Origin: Heyndrickxia coagulans 36D1
GTDB taxonomy: Bacteria; Bacillota; Bacilli; Bacillales; Bacillaceae_C
Reading direction: 5' to 3'
DNA length: 64,000 bases
NCBI RefSeq assembly: GCF_000169195.2
Contig: NC_016023.1
Span: 2,666,001-2,730,000, forward strand
Of the stretch, positions 34,155 to 43,726 are shown one piece after another. A program made the position numbers and the translations under genes. The stretch's first letter is position 1. The number at the start of each line of letters is the position of its first letter. The notes below the pieces were generated by a model. The model worked only from the letters and a program-made list of their open reading frames with translations. It was not told the DNA's origin and made no database searches.

Positions 34155-34682
34155 TTAAATATTTGCCAATGTTTCATTATCCACGTCTTCTTTTTTCGGC
34201 ACCGGTTCCTGGAGCGCCTTTCCCATGCCCTTCAAAAAGGAAATGGCGAAACCGACTGCCCGGTTGACGTCCGGGTCGCTCAACGATTTCAGCAGCCCGA
34301 ACAATGTCACTTTTTCCTCCGAGCCAATGAATTGTTTGCCTTCATCAAAGCCTGATGCTACACCGTTCATCAAGTGGATAATAAGGTCGTGGTCGGCTTT
34401 CATAAAGACGCCGGCCGTGCCGAGCAGCATGTTGATCAGGTTAACGACCTGTTCCCGGGATAATTGCTCAAGGACGATTTTTAAAATATCATTTTTTGCG
34501 AGAATCATTGCATTTGCGGCTTCCAGTGCGCCGGTATCATTGAAATCATCGATCAGCCGGATCAAATTTTCAAACGCCTCTTTATGATCGGCAACCAGTT
34601 TTTCCAATTCCTCGAGCTTTTGCCGGGTGACTTCTTCTTCCGTCGGCTGCTGTCTTGCAATCTCTGTGATCGGAGCGGCCAT
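34155..34682 (-). CDS. yrhD: DUF1641 protein associated with formate dehydrogenase (YrhD/YjgD-like)
   Basis: A 175-residue soluble helical protein of the DUF1641 family. The signature includes LIRLIDDFNDTGALEAANAM, VNLINMLLGTAGVFMKADHD and SLSDPDVNRAVGFAISFLKG. In Bacillus, family members lie directly after a formate dehydrogenase alpha gene, as here (16 bases after fdhF), and probably act as an accessory or small subunit. The symbol could equally be yjgD, because B. subtilis has two such pairs. Confidence 0.88.
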   Translation of the reverse strand: MAAPITEIARQQPTEEEVTRQKLEELEKLVADHKEAFENLIRLIDDFNDTGALEAANAMILAKNDILKIVLEQLSREQVVNLINMLLGTAGVFMKADHDLIIHLMNGVASGFDEGKQFIGSEEKVTLFGLLKSLSDPDVNRAVGFAISFLKGMGKALQEPVPKKEDVDNETLANI

Positions 34683-34698
34683 CCTTTTTCCCCCTCTC

Positions 34699-37641
34699 TT
34701 AGTGTACGTCTGTTAATGGTTGATAGCCTTCGCGCTGCCATTTGCGTTCGACTTCCACGCCGCGTGTAGGATTGCGTTTCTTATCGCGGTGGTTTGATTT
34801 CGGCAGTGGTGACTCCCCACCTTTTCGGATCAGTTCCATCTTCACTTTCGTTTGTTTAAACGCCGGTGTGCTTTGCCGTTTATCGTAAATCGGCCCGGTT
34901 AAGAAGTTGATCGCCGATTCTTTTTCCGTCGAGTGCATCGGTAAGTATAGTTCTTTGCCCTGCACGCGATCTGTGACCAGCACATGCAGTTGCAGCGAGC
35001 CGAACGGGGAAGTGACGCGGACAAGGTCTCCGGTGTCGAGATTGCGTTCTTTTGCAAGCTCCGGCGACACTTCAACGAATACGCCCGGGACTTTTGATTC
35101 GATGCCTTCCGATTTATTGGTCAGATTGCCTTCGTGGAACTGTTCCAGCATCCGGCCGTTATTAATATGCAAATCGTATTGTTCCGGAAATTCGGCCGGT
35201 TTTACCCAGTCTGTCAGGGCAAACCGCGCTTTGCCGTCCGGGAACGGGAAGCCGTCCTTGTAAAGAAGCGGGGTATTGGCACCATCGAGGCTTCCCCAAA
35301 GGAAACTGTTCCAGCCTTCCAATTTGTCGTAGTCTGCCTGTGCAAACAGCGGGGTCAGGCTGGCCATTTCGGCAAATATTTCGCCCGGGTGGCTGTAATT
35401 CCAGTCTGCGCCGAGTCGTTTTGCCACTTCCTGGATAATCCACCAGTCCGGTTTGGATTCGCCCAAAGCCGGGAGCGCCTGGTATAGCCGTTGCACACGG
35501 CGTTCCGTGTTTGTAAAGGTGCCTTCTTTTTCAAGCGACGGGGCTGCAGGCAAAATAACATCCGCATATTGGGCCGTTTTTGAGAAAAAGACATCCTGGA
35601 CGACAAGAAAGTCAAGATTGGAAAGTTCCTCGCTTACATGGTTGGCGTCGGAGTCGACAAGCGCCATGTCTTCGCCGATGATATACATCGCTTTTAACTG
35701 CCCGGCTGCAATCGCATGCAGCATTTCAATATTGTTCAGTCCCGGTTTGTTGCTGATTTTGACGCCGTACGCTTTTTCAAATTTTTCGCGTGCCGCATCA
35801 TCCTCCACATGCTGGTAGCCCGGCAGCCATCCCGGCAGCGTGCCCATATCGCATGCGCCTTGCACGTTGTTATGCCCGCGCAGTGGATAAGCGCCTGTAC
35901 CCGGACGTGTATAGTTTCCGGTTGCAAGAAGCAGATTGGAAATAGCAGCGGACGTATCGGAACCACCTGTATTTTGCGTGACGCCCATGCCCCAGAGGAT
36001 ACATGTTCCGTCTGCCTGATGGATCATTTCGGCGATTTGGATCAGCGTTTCCTTCGGGATTCCGGTCATCTTTTCAGCGTAGTCGAGCGTGTATTTTTCA
36101 AGCGTTTCTTTAAATTCATCAAAAAAGTTCACTTTTTCCGCAATGAAGTTTTCATCATGCCAGCCTTGGTCGATGATATATTTCGTCACCGCCATCAGCC
36201 ATACCTGGTCTGTGCCCTGGTTCGGATGGATAAAAAGATCAGCGCGCTCTGCCATTTCGTTTTTGCGCATATCGGCAACAATCAGTTTCTGGCCGTGCAG
36301 TTTATGGGCCCGTTTGATGCGAGTTGCAAGGACCGGGTGGGCTTCCGCCGGGTTCGCGCCGACAATTATGACAAGACCGGCTGAGGCAATATCTTTAATC
36401 GTGCCGCTGTCGCCGCCCATGCCAACGGTTCTGAGCAGGCCGTCCGTTGCTGGCGACTGGCAATAGCGCGAACAGTTGTCGACATTGTTGGTTTCAAATA
36501 CCTGGCGCGCCAGCTTTTGCATTAAATAGTTTTCTTCATTGGTGACTTTTGAAGAAGAAATAAAACCGACCGCATCTTTTCCGTATTGCGAATGGATTTC
36601 TTTCAGCCGGCTTGCCACCACGCTGAGCGCTTCATCCCATGATGTTTCTACAAATTTACCGTCTTTGCGGACAAGCGGTTTTGTCAGCCGTTTATCGGAA
36701 TTGACAAAATCCCAGCCGAATTTTCCTTTGATGCAAGTGGAGATGGCGTTTACCGGGCCTTCATGCTTCGGTTCGATTTTTAAAATTTTCCGGCCCTTTG
36801 TCCATACTTCAAATGTGCAGCCGACACCGCAGAAGGTGCAAACGGTTTTCGTTTTTTTCGTGCGCTGTTCGCGCATCGAAGCTTCGATTTCGGATATGGC
36901 AAAAATGCTGCCGTAACCCGGTTCGACTTTTTTCACAAGATCAATCATCGGGTCGAGCAGATCCTCTTCAAGCCCGGTTAAATAGCCTGCCTCGCCGAGC
37001 ATCGATTTTTCCATCAGTGCATTGCAAGGGCAGACGGTGACGCAATGCCCGCAGGAAACGCATGACGATTCGTTGATCGGAACGCCGTTATCCCAAATGA
37101 CGCGCGGGCGTTCTGCTTCCCAGTCAATGGAAAGCGTTTCGTTCACCTGCAGATTTTGGCAGGCTTCCACGCATCTCCCGCATGCGATGCACTGGTTCGG
37201 GTCGTACCGGTAAAACGGGTTGGAATAGTCGACCCCGCTTGCGTCCGTTTTTGGCGTGAACGGATATTTCTGATGTTCGATGCCCATTTTTTCCGTTGTA
37301 TTGTGGACGATGCAGTTGCCGTTGTTATTGTCGCACACCGTACAGTATAAAAGGTGGTTGGCGAGAATCCTGTCCATCGCTTCATGCCGGGCTGCTTCCG
37401 ACCGGTCATCGCTGAGGCGGACCACCATGCCGTCTTCCGCGACCGTCGAACAGGTGCGCATCAATTCCCCGTTCACTTCCGCAATACAAGTGTCACAAGT
37501 TTGGATTGGATCTACTTCCGGGTAATAGCAAATTTGTGGATGAAAAATATCATTCCGGTTGATCACATCGATGATTTTCTCACCGGGGCGGGCTTCATAA
37601 TCCCGGCCATCAATCGTGATGTGAATCGATTTGGTTTCCAT
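34699..37641 (-). CDS. fdhF: Formate dehydrogenase alpha subunit, cysteine type (YrhE/YjgC-like)
   Basis: A 980-residue molybdenum or tungsten enzyme oxidising formate to CO2. N-terminal 2Fe-2S domain with Cys 38, 49, 52 and 64; a His-Cys cluster segment (LLYCTVCDNNNGNC); two 4Fe-4S ferredoxin motifs (CIACGRCVEACQ, CVSCGHCVTVCPCNA); the Mo-domain 4Fe-4S site (CTFCGVGC); the active site CSRYCQSPAT with Cys in place of selenocysteine; and a C-terminal bis-MGD-binding domain (LVRVTSPFGSLQLHVL). No twin-arginine signal, so cytosolic. Electrons would go to NAD or a quinone through partners not visible here. AAGGAGGAAAAG precedes the ATG. Divergent from fdhD. Confidence 0.93.
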   Translation of the reverse strand: METKSIHITIDGRDYEARPGEKIIDVINRNDIFHPQICYYPEVDPIQTCDTCIAEVNGELMRTCSTVAEDGMVVRLSDDRSEAARHEAMDRILANHLLYCTVCDNNNGNCIVHNTTEKMGIEHQKYPFTPKTDASGVDYSNPFYRYDPNQCIACGRCVEACQNLQVNETLSIDWEAERPRVIWDNGVPINESSCVSCGHCVTVCPCNALMEKSMLGEAGYLTGLEEDLLDPMIDLVKKVEPGYGSIFAISEIEASMREQRTKKTKTVCTFCGVGCTFEVWTKGRKILKIEPKHEGPVNAISTCIKGKFGWDFVNSDKRLTKPLVRKDGKFVETSWDEALSVVASRLKEIHSQYGKDAVGFISSSKVTNEENYLMQKLARQVFETNNVDNCSRYCQSPATDGLLRTVGMGGDSGTIKDIASAGLVIIVGANPAEAHPVLATRIKRAHKLHGQKLIVADMRKNEMAERADLFIHPNQGTDQVWLMAVTKYIIDQGWHDENFIAEKVNFFDEFKETLEKYTLDYAEKMTGIPKETLIQIAEMIHQADGTCILWGMGVTQNTGGSDTSAAISNLLLATGNYTRPGTGAYPLRGHNNVQGACDMGTLPGWLPGYQHVEDDAAREKFEKAYGVKISNKPGLNNIEMLHAIAAGQLKAMYIIGEDMALVDSDANHVSEELSNLDFLVVQDVFFSKTAQYADVILPAAPSLEKEGTFTNTERRVQRLYQALPALGESKPDWWIIQEVAKRLGADWNYSHPGEIFAEMASLTPLFAQADYDKLEGWNSFLWGSLDGANTPLLYKDGFPFPDGKARFALTDWVKPAEFPEQYDLHINNGRMLEQFHEGNLTNKSEGIESKVPGVFVEVSPELAKERNLDTGDLVRVTSPFGSLQLHVLVTDRVQGKELYLPMHSTEKESAINFLTGPIYDKRQSTPAFKQTKVKMELIRKGGESPLPKSNHRDKKRNPTRGVEVERKWQREGYQPLTDVH

Positions 37642-37883
37642 TTCTTTTCCTCCTTTTGCAAACAGTGAAGGCAGGCCTTCAGAAAAGAATACAAAAAACC
37701 GGCAACTCTGTTACTTATACCAAACCTTTGCAAAAATAAAACTATCATTCTCTTTTTTTATTCTAGCATCTGATGCAAAAATGAACAAACCATCAGAGTG
37801 TTTTGCCTATTTGAGCGGGCGGCTTTTGTTTTTAATCTGATTCCTTTAAAATAAAACATTATAGACAGGGGGCTGTTGAACCC

Positions 37884-38693
37884 ATGAAAAATGTGGACAC
37901 GCAGAGGGAAATTCTCCGTTTCAAGAACGGGAGGCTCGAACGGGCGCTGGATACAGTCGCAACGGAATTCCCGGTGACATTAAAAGTGAATGGGCAGGAA
38001 TGGGTGACGATGGTGTGCACACCTGAATATATCGAGGACATGGCGGTCGGTTATCTTGTGTCGGAAAGGGTTGTCCGGCGCTATGAAGATATCCGCGACA
38101 TCTGGACGGATGAAAAAGGAGGATTCGTCCATGTCCGGACCGATCATCTTAATCCTTATTACGAACAGCTGCAAAATAAACGTTATATCACCTCCTGCTG
38201 TGGAATGAGCAGGCAGGCGTTTGTTTTTGTCAATGATGCTCTGGCGGCGAAAAAAATGGACGGTGTGCACGTCCGGATTACAGTTGATGATTGTTTCCGG
38301 CTGATGGAAGCATTGCAGGAGAATGCCGAAGTGTTTAAAAAAACAGGGGGCGTCCATAATGCTGCGCTGTGCGATGCCGGCGGGATCCTTGTCAGCCGGA
38401 TGGATATCGGCCGCCATAACGCGCTTGATAAAATTTACGGATATTGTTTGAAAAATCAGGTTTCCACAAAAGGGAAAATCCTTGCATTCAGCGGGCGCAT
38501 TTCCTCGGAAATTTTATTGAAGACAGCCAAAATCGGCTGCGAGGTGATTTTATCGAAATCGGCACCCACCACACTCGCCCTGGAATCCGCCGAAGAACTC
38601 GGCATTACCACGATCGGCTTTATCCGCGGCGGGTCGATGAATATTTACACCTGCCCGGAACGGATTGCCGGTGTTGCCGCCCATGCCCGGTGA
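37884..38693 (+). CDS. fdhD: Formate dehydrogenase sulfurtransferase FdhD
   Basis: A 269-residue protein that passes sulfur from a cysteine desulfurase to the Mo-bis-MGD cofactor, without which formate dehydrogenase is inactive. The redox motif SCCGMS and the segments GGVHNAALCD, DIGRHNALDKIYGY and SGRISSEILLKTAKIG fit the family. GGGGG precedes the ATG. It is divergent from fdhF across a 242-base intergenic region that holds both promoters, though neither reads clearly. Confidence 0.94.
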   Translation: MKNVDTQREILRFKNGRLERALDTVATEFPVTLKVNGQEWVTMVCTPEYIEDMAVGYLVSERVVRRYEDIRDIWTDEKGGFVHVRTDHLNPYYEQLQNKRYITSCCGMSRQAFVFVNDALAAKKMDGVHVRITVDDCFRLMEALQENAEVFKKTGGVHNAALCDAGGILVSRMDIGRHNALDKIYGYCLKNQVSTKGKILAFSGRISSEILLKTAKIGCEVILSKSAPTTLALESAEELGITTIGFIRGGSMNIYTCPERIAGVAAHAR

Positions 38694-38864
38694 TTGCCGG
38701 GTGTATACGATCGGAAAGGCACGGTTTGGGTTGGAAGAAAACGGGAAGACACGCTGGAAGGCGTGCTTCGGGACGGAACAGGGCCTTTGCCGGATGAGGA
38801 AAGGTTAAAATGGGCATTACCGGATTTGAAGAAAGCGCTGGTGCAGCCTGCTTGGCAAGGTTGA
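38694..38864 (+). CDS. Possible small ORF in frame after fdhD, function unknown
   Basis: Directly after the fdhD TGA, the same frame stays open for 56 codons to 38864. It starts with TTG, has protein-like composition (GVYDRKGTVWVGRKRED, then GPLPDEERLKWALPDLKKAL) and ends over the tyrS -35 element. No ribosome site precedes the TTG. It may be a small gene with a missed start, a remnant of a longer gene, or the product of stop read-through. I recognise no family. Confidence 0.3.
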   Translation: MPGVYDRKGTVWVGRKREDTLEGVLRDGTGPLPDEERLKWALPDLKKALVQPAWQG

Positions 38865-38889
38865 CATTTCAAAATGTATATGGTAAAAA
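38861..38889 (+). promoter_or_regulatory. Promoter for the tyrS T-box transcript
   Basis: Perfect TTGACA (38861-38866), a 17-base spacer, TGG and TAAAAA (38884-38889). It lies directly before the T-box leader. Confidence 0.7.
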
Positions 38890-38896
38890 TAACTTA

Positions 38897-39127
38897 CAAT
38901 TTGATGAATGAAGCGTCGAAAGGATCAAGTAGCTTCCTGTTGCTGCATACAAGAGAGCCGGTGGTTGGTGCGAACCGGTACAGGCAGGCGGCGAATTACA
39001 CCCCGGAGCTTTTGCCGGATACGGCAGACGGCCCCCAGCCGTTATCCAAATGAGTGGAGAAGCAATTCTCAAGTTGGGTGGTAACGCGATACAATCGTCC
39101 CTTCGTTTTGACGGAGGGGCGTTTTTA
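38897..39127 (+). promoter_or_regulatory. Tyrosine T-box riboswitch with terminator
   Basis: The leader before tyrS carries T-box hallmarks in order: an AGAGAG element (38953-38958), a GGTTGGTGCGAACC terminal hairpin, a specifier-loop GAATTAC with Tyr codon TAC at 38998-39000, the T-box bulge TGGTAACGCG (39079-39088; canonical is TGGNACCGCG), and a terminator CGTCCCTTCG / CGGAGGGGCG followed by TTTTT (39096-39126). The T after TGG pairs with the A discriminator of tRNA-Tyr. Uncharged tRNA-Tyr would bind and let transcription proceed into tyrS. Confidence 0.92.
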
Positions 39128-39248
39128 TTGTTTACAGGAAAAAGAAGGCAGCATACAGGTTTCATGATCCCATCATCGTTAAGTAGGGCACTTGGAACCT
39201 GAAAGATGCCGGCACCAGAGGCTACATAAAAAAGGAGTGGGATTTTAA

Positions 39249-40508
<1,260 letters not shown>

Positions 40509-40515
40509 GGATAAA

Positions 40516-40557
40516 GGGATGCACAATGGAGATGCCTAAAATGTGCATCCCTTTTTT
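40516..40557 (+). terminator. Intrinsic terminator after tyrS
   Basis: GGGATGCACA (40516-40525) pairs with TGTGCATCCC (40542-40551), then six T residues. Confidence 0.88.
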
Positions 40558-40607
40558 ATGGTTCCAATTGCGACTTGCCTTTCTCTTTTCGTTTTTCCCG
40601 CCGGAAG

Positions 40608-41981
40608 TCAGCTCCCAATTCCAAATTTTTTCAACTTCTGATACAAGGTGACCCTTGAAATGCCCAGTTCTTTTGCTGCGGCGGATTTGTTCCCGCCTGC
40701 TTTGCGCAATGCTTTTTCAATGAGCTGTTTTTCCATATTTTCTTTTTCCACAGGCAAAGTGCCGCTTTCCGGGATGGCACTTCCGGACGGTTGGGTTTCA
40801 TTTCCCTGGAAAAAGCGGAGAAGGGAGGCGCGGTCAATAAACGGCTTTTCTGATAGGATCACCATCCGTTCCATTAAATTCCGGAGCTCCCGGACATTCC
40901 CTGGCCAATGATACGCTTGCAGGAAAGAAAGGGCATCAGGGGCGAGTTCCGGTTCAGGCATCTTGTACTGGACGGCAAATTGTTTCAGAAAGTAGCGGGC
41001 GAGGACAGGAATATCGTCTGTGCGCACCCTTAATGGCGGCATCGTAATTTGAATAACATTTAACCGGTAATAAAGGTCCGACCTGAATGTCTTTTCTTTC
41101 ATCATTTTTTCAATGTCTTGGTTGGTGGCGGCAATAAAACGGACATTGATTTTCCTGCCCGAAGCGTCGCCAATGCGGTAAATCACTTTTTCCTGCAGCA
41201 CGCGCAGCAGCTTCACCTGCATATCTAGCGGCAGTTCGCCGATTTCGTCCAAAAACAGCGTACCCCCGTCCGCTTCTTCAATTTTTCCCGCTTTTCCTTT
41301 TTTCTCCGCACCCGTAAACGTGCCTGGTTCATAGCCGAATAATTCGCTTTCAAACAGGGCGGAAGGGATCGAGCCGCAGTTCACCGGAATAAAAGGGCCG
41401 TTTTTCCGCGCGCTTGCTTCATGGATGGCGCGCGCGCATATTTCTTTCCCGGTGCCGGACTCGCCGAGAATAAGCGTGACGGCATCCGTTTTCGCCGCTT
41501 TCGCCGCAATTTGGATCGTATCCCGGAGCGCGCGGCTTTTCCCCTTTAATTTGGAAAAAGGCGTTTCTTCATAGCTTGTGTACATTTTTTGGCGCAGTTC
41601 ATTCAGTTCTATGGAAGTGGAGACGAGATTGTCGTTCAGCCTAACAATCTGGGTGATATCGCGTTCCACGGATACCGCGCCGATCAGCCTGCCGCGGTTG
41701 TCAAAAATGGGCCGCGCATTGACGACGACATGCTTGTCGGGGCGGGGCCGATGATATTGGTCGGTAATACGGGCTTTTGTCCGCAGCACTTTGAGCACCA
41801 TTAAATCATCATCGCGAAAAAAATCGGTAATTTTTTTGGTTAAGATCATTTCTTTTGGAATATTGTAGGTCCGGACGGCGGCATCATTCCAATAAATGAC
41901 TTCCTTTTTTTCGTTTACGATCGTAATCGCATCATTTTCCGCCGATAATACCGCCTGCAAATAAGACAGTTCATTTGCCAT
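40608..41981 (-). CDS. rocR: Sigma-54-dependent activator, RocR-like (PAS-AAA-Fis HTH)
   Basis: A 457-residue enhancer-binding protein. The start at 41981 has GGGGAGGAAG upstream and gives the RocR length; the longer frame to 42113 crosses the regulatory region. The N-terminal PAS domain (~10-125: AITIVNEKKEVIYWND, GAVSVERDITQIV) would sense a metabolite. The AAA core has Walker A GESGTGKE, the sigma-54 loop GTFTGA (usual form GAFTGA) and Walker B GGTLFLDEIGE. The C-terminal Fis-type HTH is KSAAAKELGISRVTLYQKL. It is divergent from a P5C dehydrogenase/proline dehydrogenase pair with a -24/-12 promoter, so it probably turns on proline/arginine breakdown. Confidence 0.85.
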   Translation of the reverse strand: MANELSYLQAVLSAENDAITIVNEKKEVIYWNDAAVRTYNIPKEMILTKKITDFFRDDDLMVLKVLRTKARITDQYHRPRPDKHVVVNARPIFDNRGRLIGAVSVERDITQIVRLNDNLVSTSIELNELRQKMYTSYEETPFSKLKGKSRALRDTIQIAAKAAKTDAVTLILGESGTGKEICARAIHEASARKNGPFIPVNCGSIPSALFESELFGYEPGTFTGAEKKGKAGKIEEADGGTLFLDEIGELPLDMQVKLLRVLQEKVIYRIGDASGRKINVRFIAATNQDIEKMMKEKTFRSDLYYRLNVIQITMPPLRVRTDDIPVLARYFLKQFAVQYKMPEPELAPDALSFLQAYHWPGNVRELRNLMERMVILSEKPFIDRASLLRFFQGNETQPSGSAIPESGTLPVEKENMEKQLIEKALRKAGGNKSAAAKELGISRVTLYQKLKKFGIGS

Positions 41982-42012
41982 TTCCGTCTTCCTCCCCTTT
42001 GTCGTGTAAAGG

Positions 42013-42054
42013 TATTGTACATTCGATTTACAATTGTGTAAATATATTGTACAT
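42013..42054 (+). promoter_or_regulatory. Candidate upstream activating sites for the RocR-like activator
   Basis: Two identical TATTGTACAT elements at 42013-42022 and 42045-42054 flank a palindrome TTTACA-ATTG-TGTAAA at 42027-42042. The set lies 55-95 bases upstream of the -24 element, the usual place for an enhancer-binding protein, and also next to the activator's own start. Confidence 0.6.
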
Positions 42055-42107
42055 AGAAAACGGTTTATTTTTTTGCGGATATAGGGAAACAGGGATGTTC
42101 CGGAAGT

Positions 42108-42123
42108 TGGCATGATTCTTGCA
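42108..42123 (+). promoter_or_regulatory. Sigma-54 (SigL) -24/-12 promoter for rocA-putB
   Basis: TGGCATGATTCTTGCA: GG at 42109-42110 and GC at 42121-42122 are ten bases apart, as sigma-54 requires, against the consensus TGGCAC-N5-TTGCW. It lies ~40 bases before the TTG start. Confidence 0.88.
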
Positions 42124-42162
42124 TGGTATTAAGCCAGAACGAGGATGAAGGAGGTTTTTTCA

Positions 42163-43710
42163 TTGGTCTTGCCTTTTAAACATGAACCATTAACGGATTT
42201 TAACCAGCCTGAAAACGTACAGGCGTTTCAAGCGGCACTTGAAAAAGTGCGTGCGGAACTCGGGAAGGAGTACCCGCTTGTAATAAACGGAGAACGGATT
42301 TTTACAGAGGATAAGCTCGTATCCGTCAATCCTGCGAATAAAGAACAGGTTGTCGGGAAAGTTTCGAAAGCATCGAAAGAACTGGTTGACAAAGCTTTCG
42401 AAGGCGCCAATGAGGCATTTCGCAGCTGGCGGAAAATGGCACCCGAAGCGCGGGCGAATGTGCTGTTCAAAGCCGCTGCGATTGCGCGCCGCCGCAAACA
42501 TGAGCTGTCGGCGTGGCTTGTGTTTGATGCCGGCAAGCCGTGGAGCCAGGCGGACGGGGATACGGCGGAAGGAATCGACTTTTTGGAATACTACGGCCGC
42601 CAGATGCTTGAGCTTGCAAAGGGGCAGGAAATGGAACAGCGTGAAAATGAGCACAACACTTATTTTTATCAGCCGATGGGGCCGGGGGTGACCATTCCGC
42701 CGTGGAATTTTGCTTTCGCCATTGTTTGCGGCACGACGGTTGCCCCGCTTGTTGCCGGGAACCCGGTTCTGCTGAAGCCTTCGGAAAGCACGCCTGTTAT
42801 TGCATACAAACTCGTTGAAATTTTGGAAGAAGCGGGGGTTCCGAAAGGCGTGCTCCAGTTTGTGCCGGGCGATCCGGCAGAAATCGGCGATTACCTGGTG
42901 GATCATCCGTCTGCCCATTGGATTAACTTTACGGGTTCCAAAGCAACGGGCCTGCGCATTTATGAACGGGCTGCGAAAGTGCAGAAGGACCAGCACTTTT
43001 TAAAACGGGTCGTTGCTGAAATGGGCGGCAAAGATACGATTATTGTCGATAAAGAAGCGGATCTCGATCTCGCCGCAGATGCGATTGTCCAGTCGGCATT
43101 CGGTTTTTCCGGCCAGAAATGTTCAGCCTGCTCGCGGGCAGTCGTACATGAAGACGTATATGAAGAAGTGCTCGAAAAGGCGATCGCCCTTGCGAAAAAC
43201 GTAACCGTCGGCGACCCGTCCGAAGAAAATGTGTACATGGGTGCTGTCATTAACGAAAAGCAGTTTAACAAGATTAAAAGTTATATAGAAATCGGCAAAG
43301 AAGAGGGCAAACTCGTCTTTGGCGGGGAAACGGATGGCGAAAAAGGATTTTTCGTTTACCCGGCGATTTTTAAAGATGTAAATCCAAAGGCACGGATCAT
43401 GCAGGAAGAAATTTTCGGGCCGGTTGTCGCTTTTGCGAAAGGAAAAGATTTTGACGAACTGCTTGAAATTGCCAATAATACGGAATACGGGCTGACAGGC
43501 GCCGTCATTTCGAAAAACAGGGAGCATTTGGAACGCGCCCGGTACGAATTCCATGTCGGCAACCTGTATTTTAACCGGGGATGCACGGCGGCCGTTGTCG
43601 GTTACCAGCCGTTCGGCGGTTTTAAAATGTCCGGTACCGATTCGAAAGCGGGCGGCCCGGATTATTTGAAGCTGTTTATGGAAGCAAAGTCTGTATCGGA
43701 AATGTTTTAA
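42163..43710 (+). CDS. rocA: 1-pyrroline-5-carboxylate dehydrogenase (RocA/PutC type)
   Basis: A 515-residue NAD-dependent enzyme oxidising glutamate semialdehyde/P5C to glutamate. The TTG start at 42163 follows AAGGAGG and gives the exact RocA length; ATG 42145 would place the ribosome site inside the gene. Aldehyde dehydrogenase motifs: [48 protein letters not shown], the catalytic Cys in [21 protein letters not shown] and [15 protein letters not shown]. It shares a sigma-54 promoter with the proline dehydrogenase that makes its substrate, so putC would be an equally fair name. Confidence 0.94.
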   Translation: MVLPFKHEPLTDFNQPENVQAFQAALEKVRAELGKEYPLVINGERIFTEDKLVSVNPANKEQVVGKVSKASKELVDKAFEGANEAFRSWRKMAPEARANVLFKAAAIARRRKHELSAWLVFDAGKPWSQADGDTAEGIDFLEYYGRQMLELAKGQEMEQRENEHNTYFYQPMGPGVTIPPWNFAFAIVCGTTVAPLVAGNPVLLKPSESTPVIAYKLVEILEEAGVPKGVLQFVPGDPAEIGDYLVDHPSAHWINFTGSKATGLRIYERAAKVQKDQHFLKRVVAEMGGKDTIIVDKEADLDLAADAIVQSAFGFSGQKCSACSRAVVHEDVYEEVLEKAIALAKNVTVGDPSEENVYMGAVINEKQFNKIKSYIEIGKEEGKLVFGGETDGEKGFFVYPAIFKDVNPKARIMQEEIFGPVVAFAKGKDFDELLEIANNTEYGLTGAVISKNREHLERARYEFHVGNLYFNRGCTAAVVGYQPFGGFKMSGTDSKAGGPDYLKLFMEAKSVSEMF

Positions 43711-43726
43711 CGGGAGGAAAGGCGAT

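Noticed and set aside
41982-42113. N-terminal extension of the RocR-like gene
   Set aside because: It would cover the activator sites and the -24 element of rocA; the start at 41981 has a strong ribosome site.
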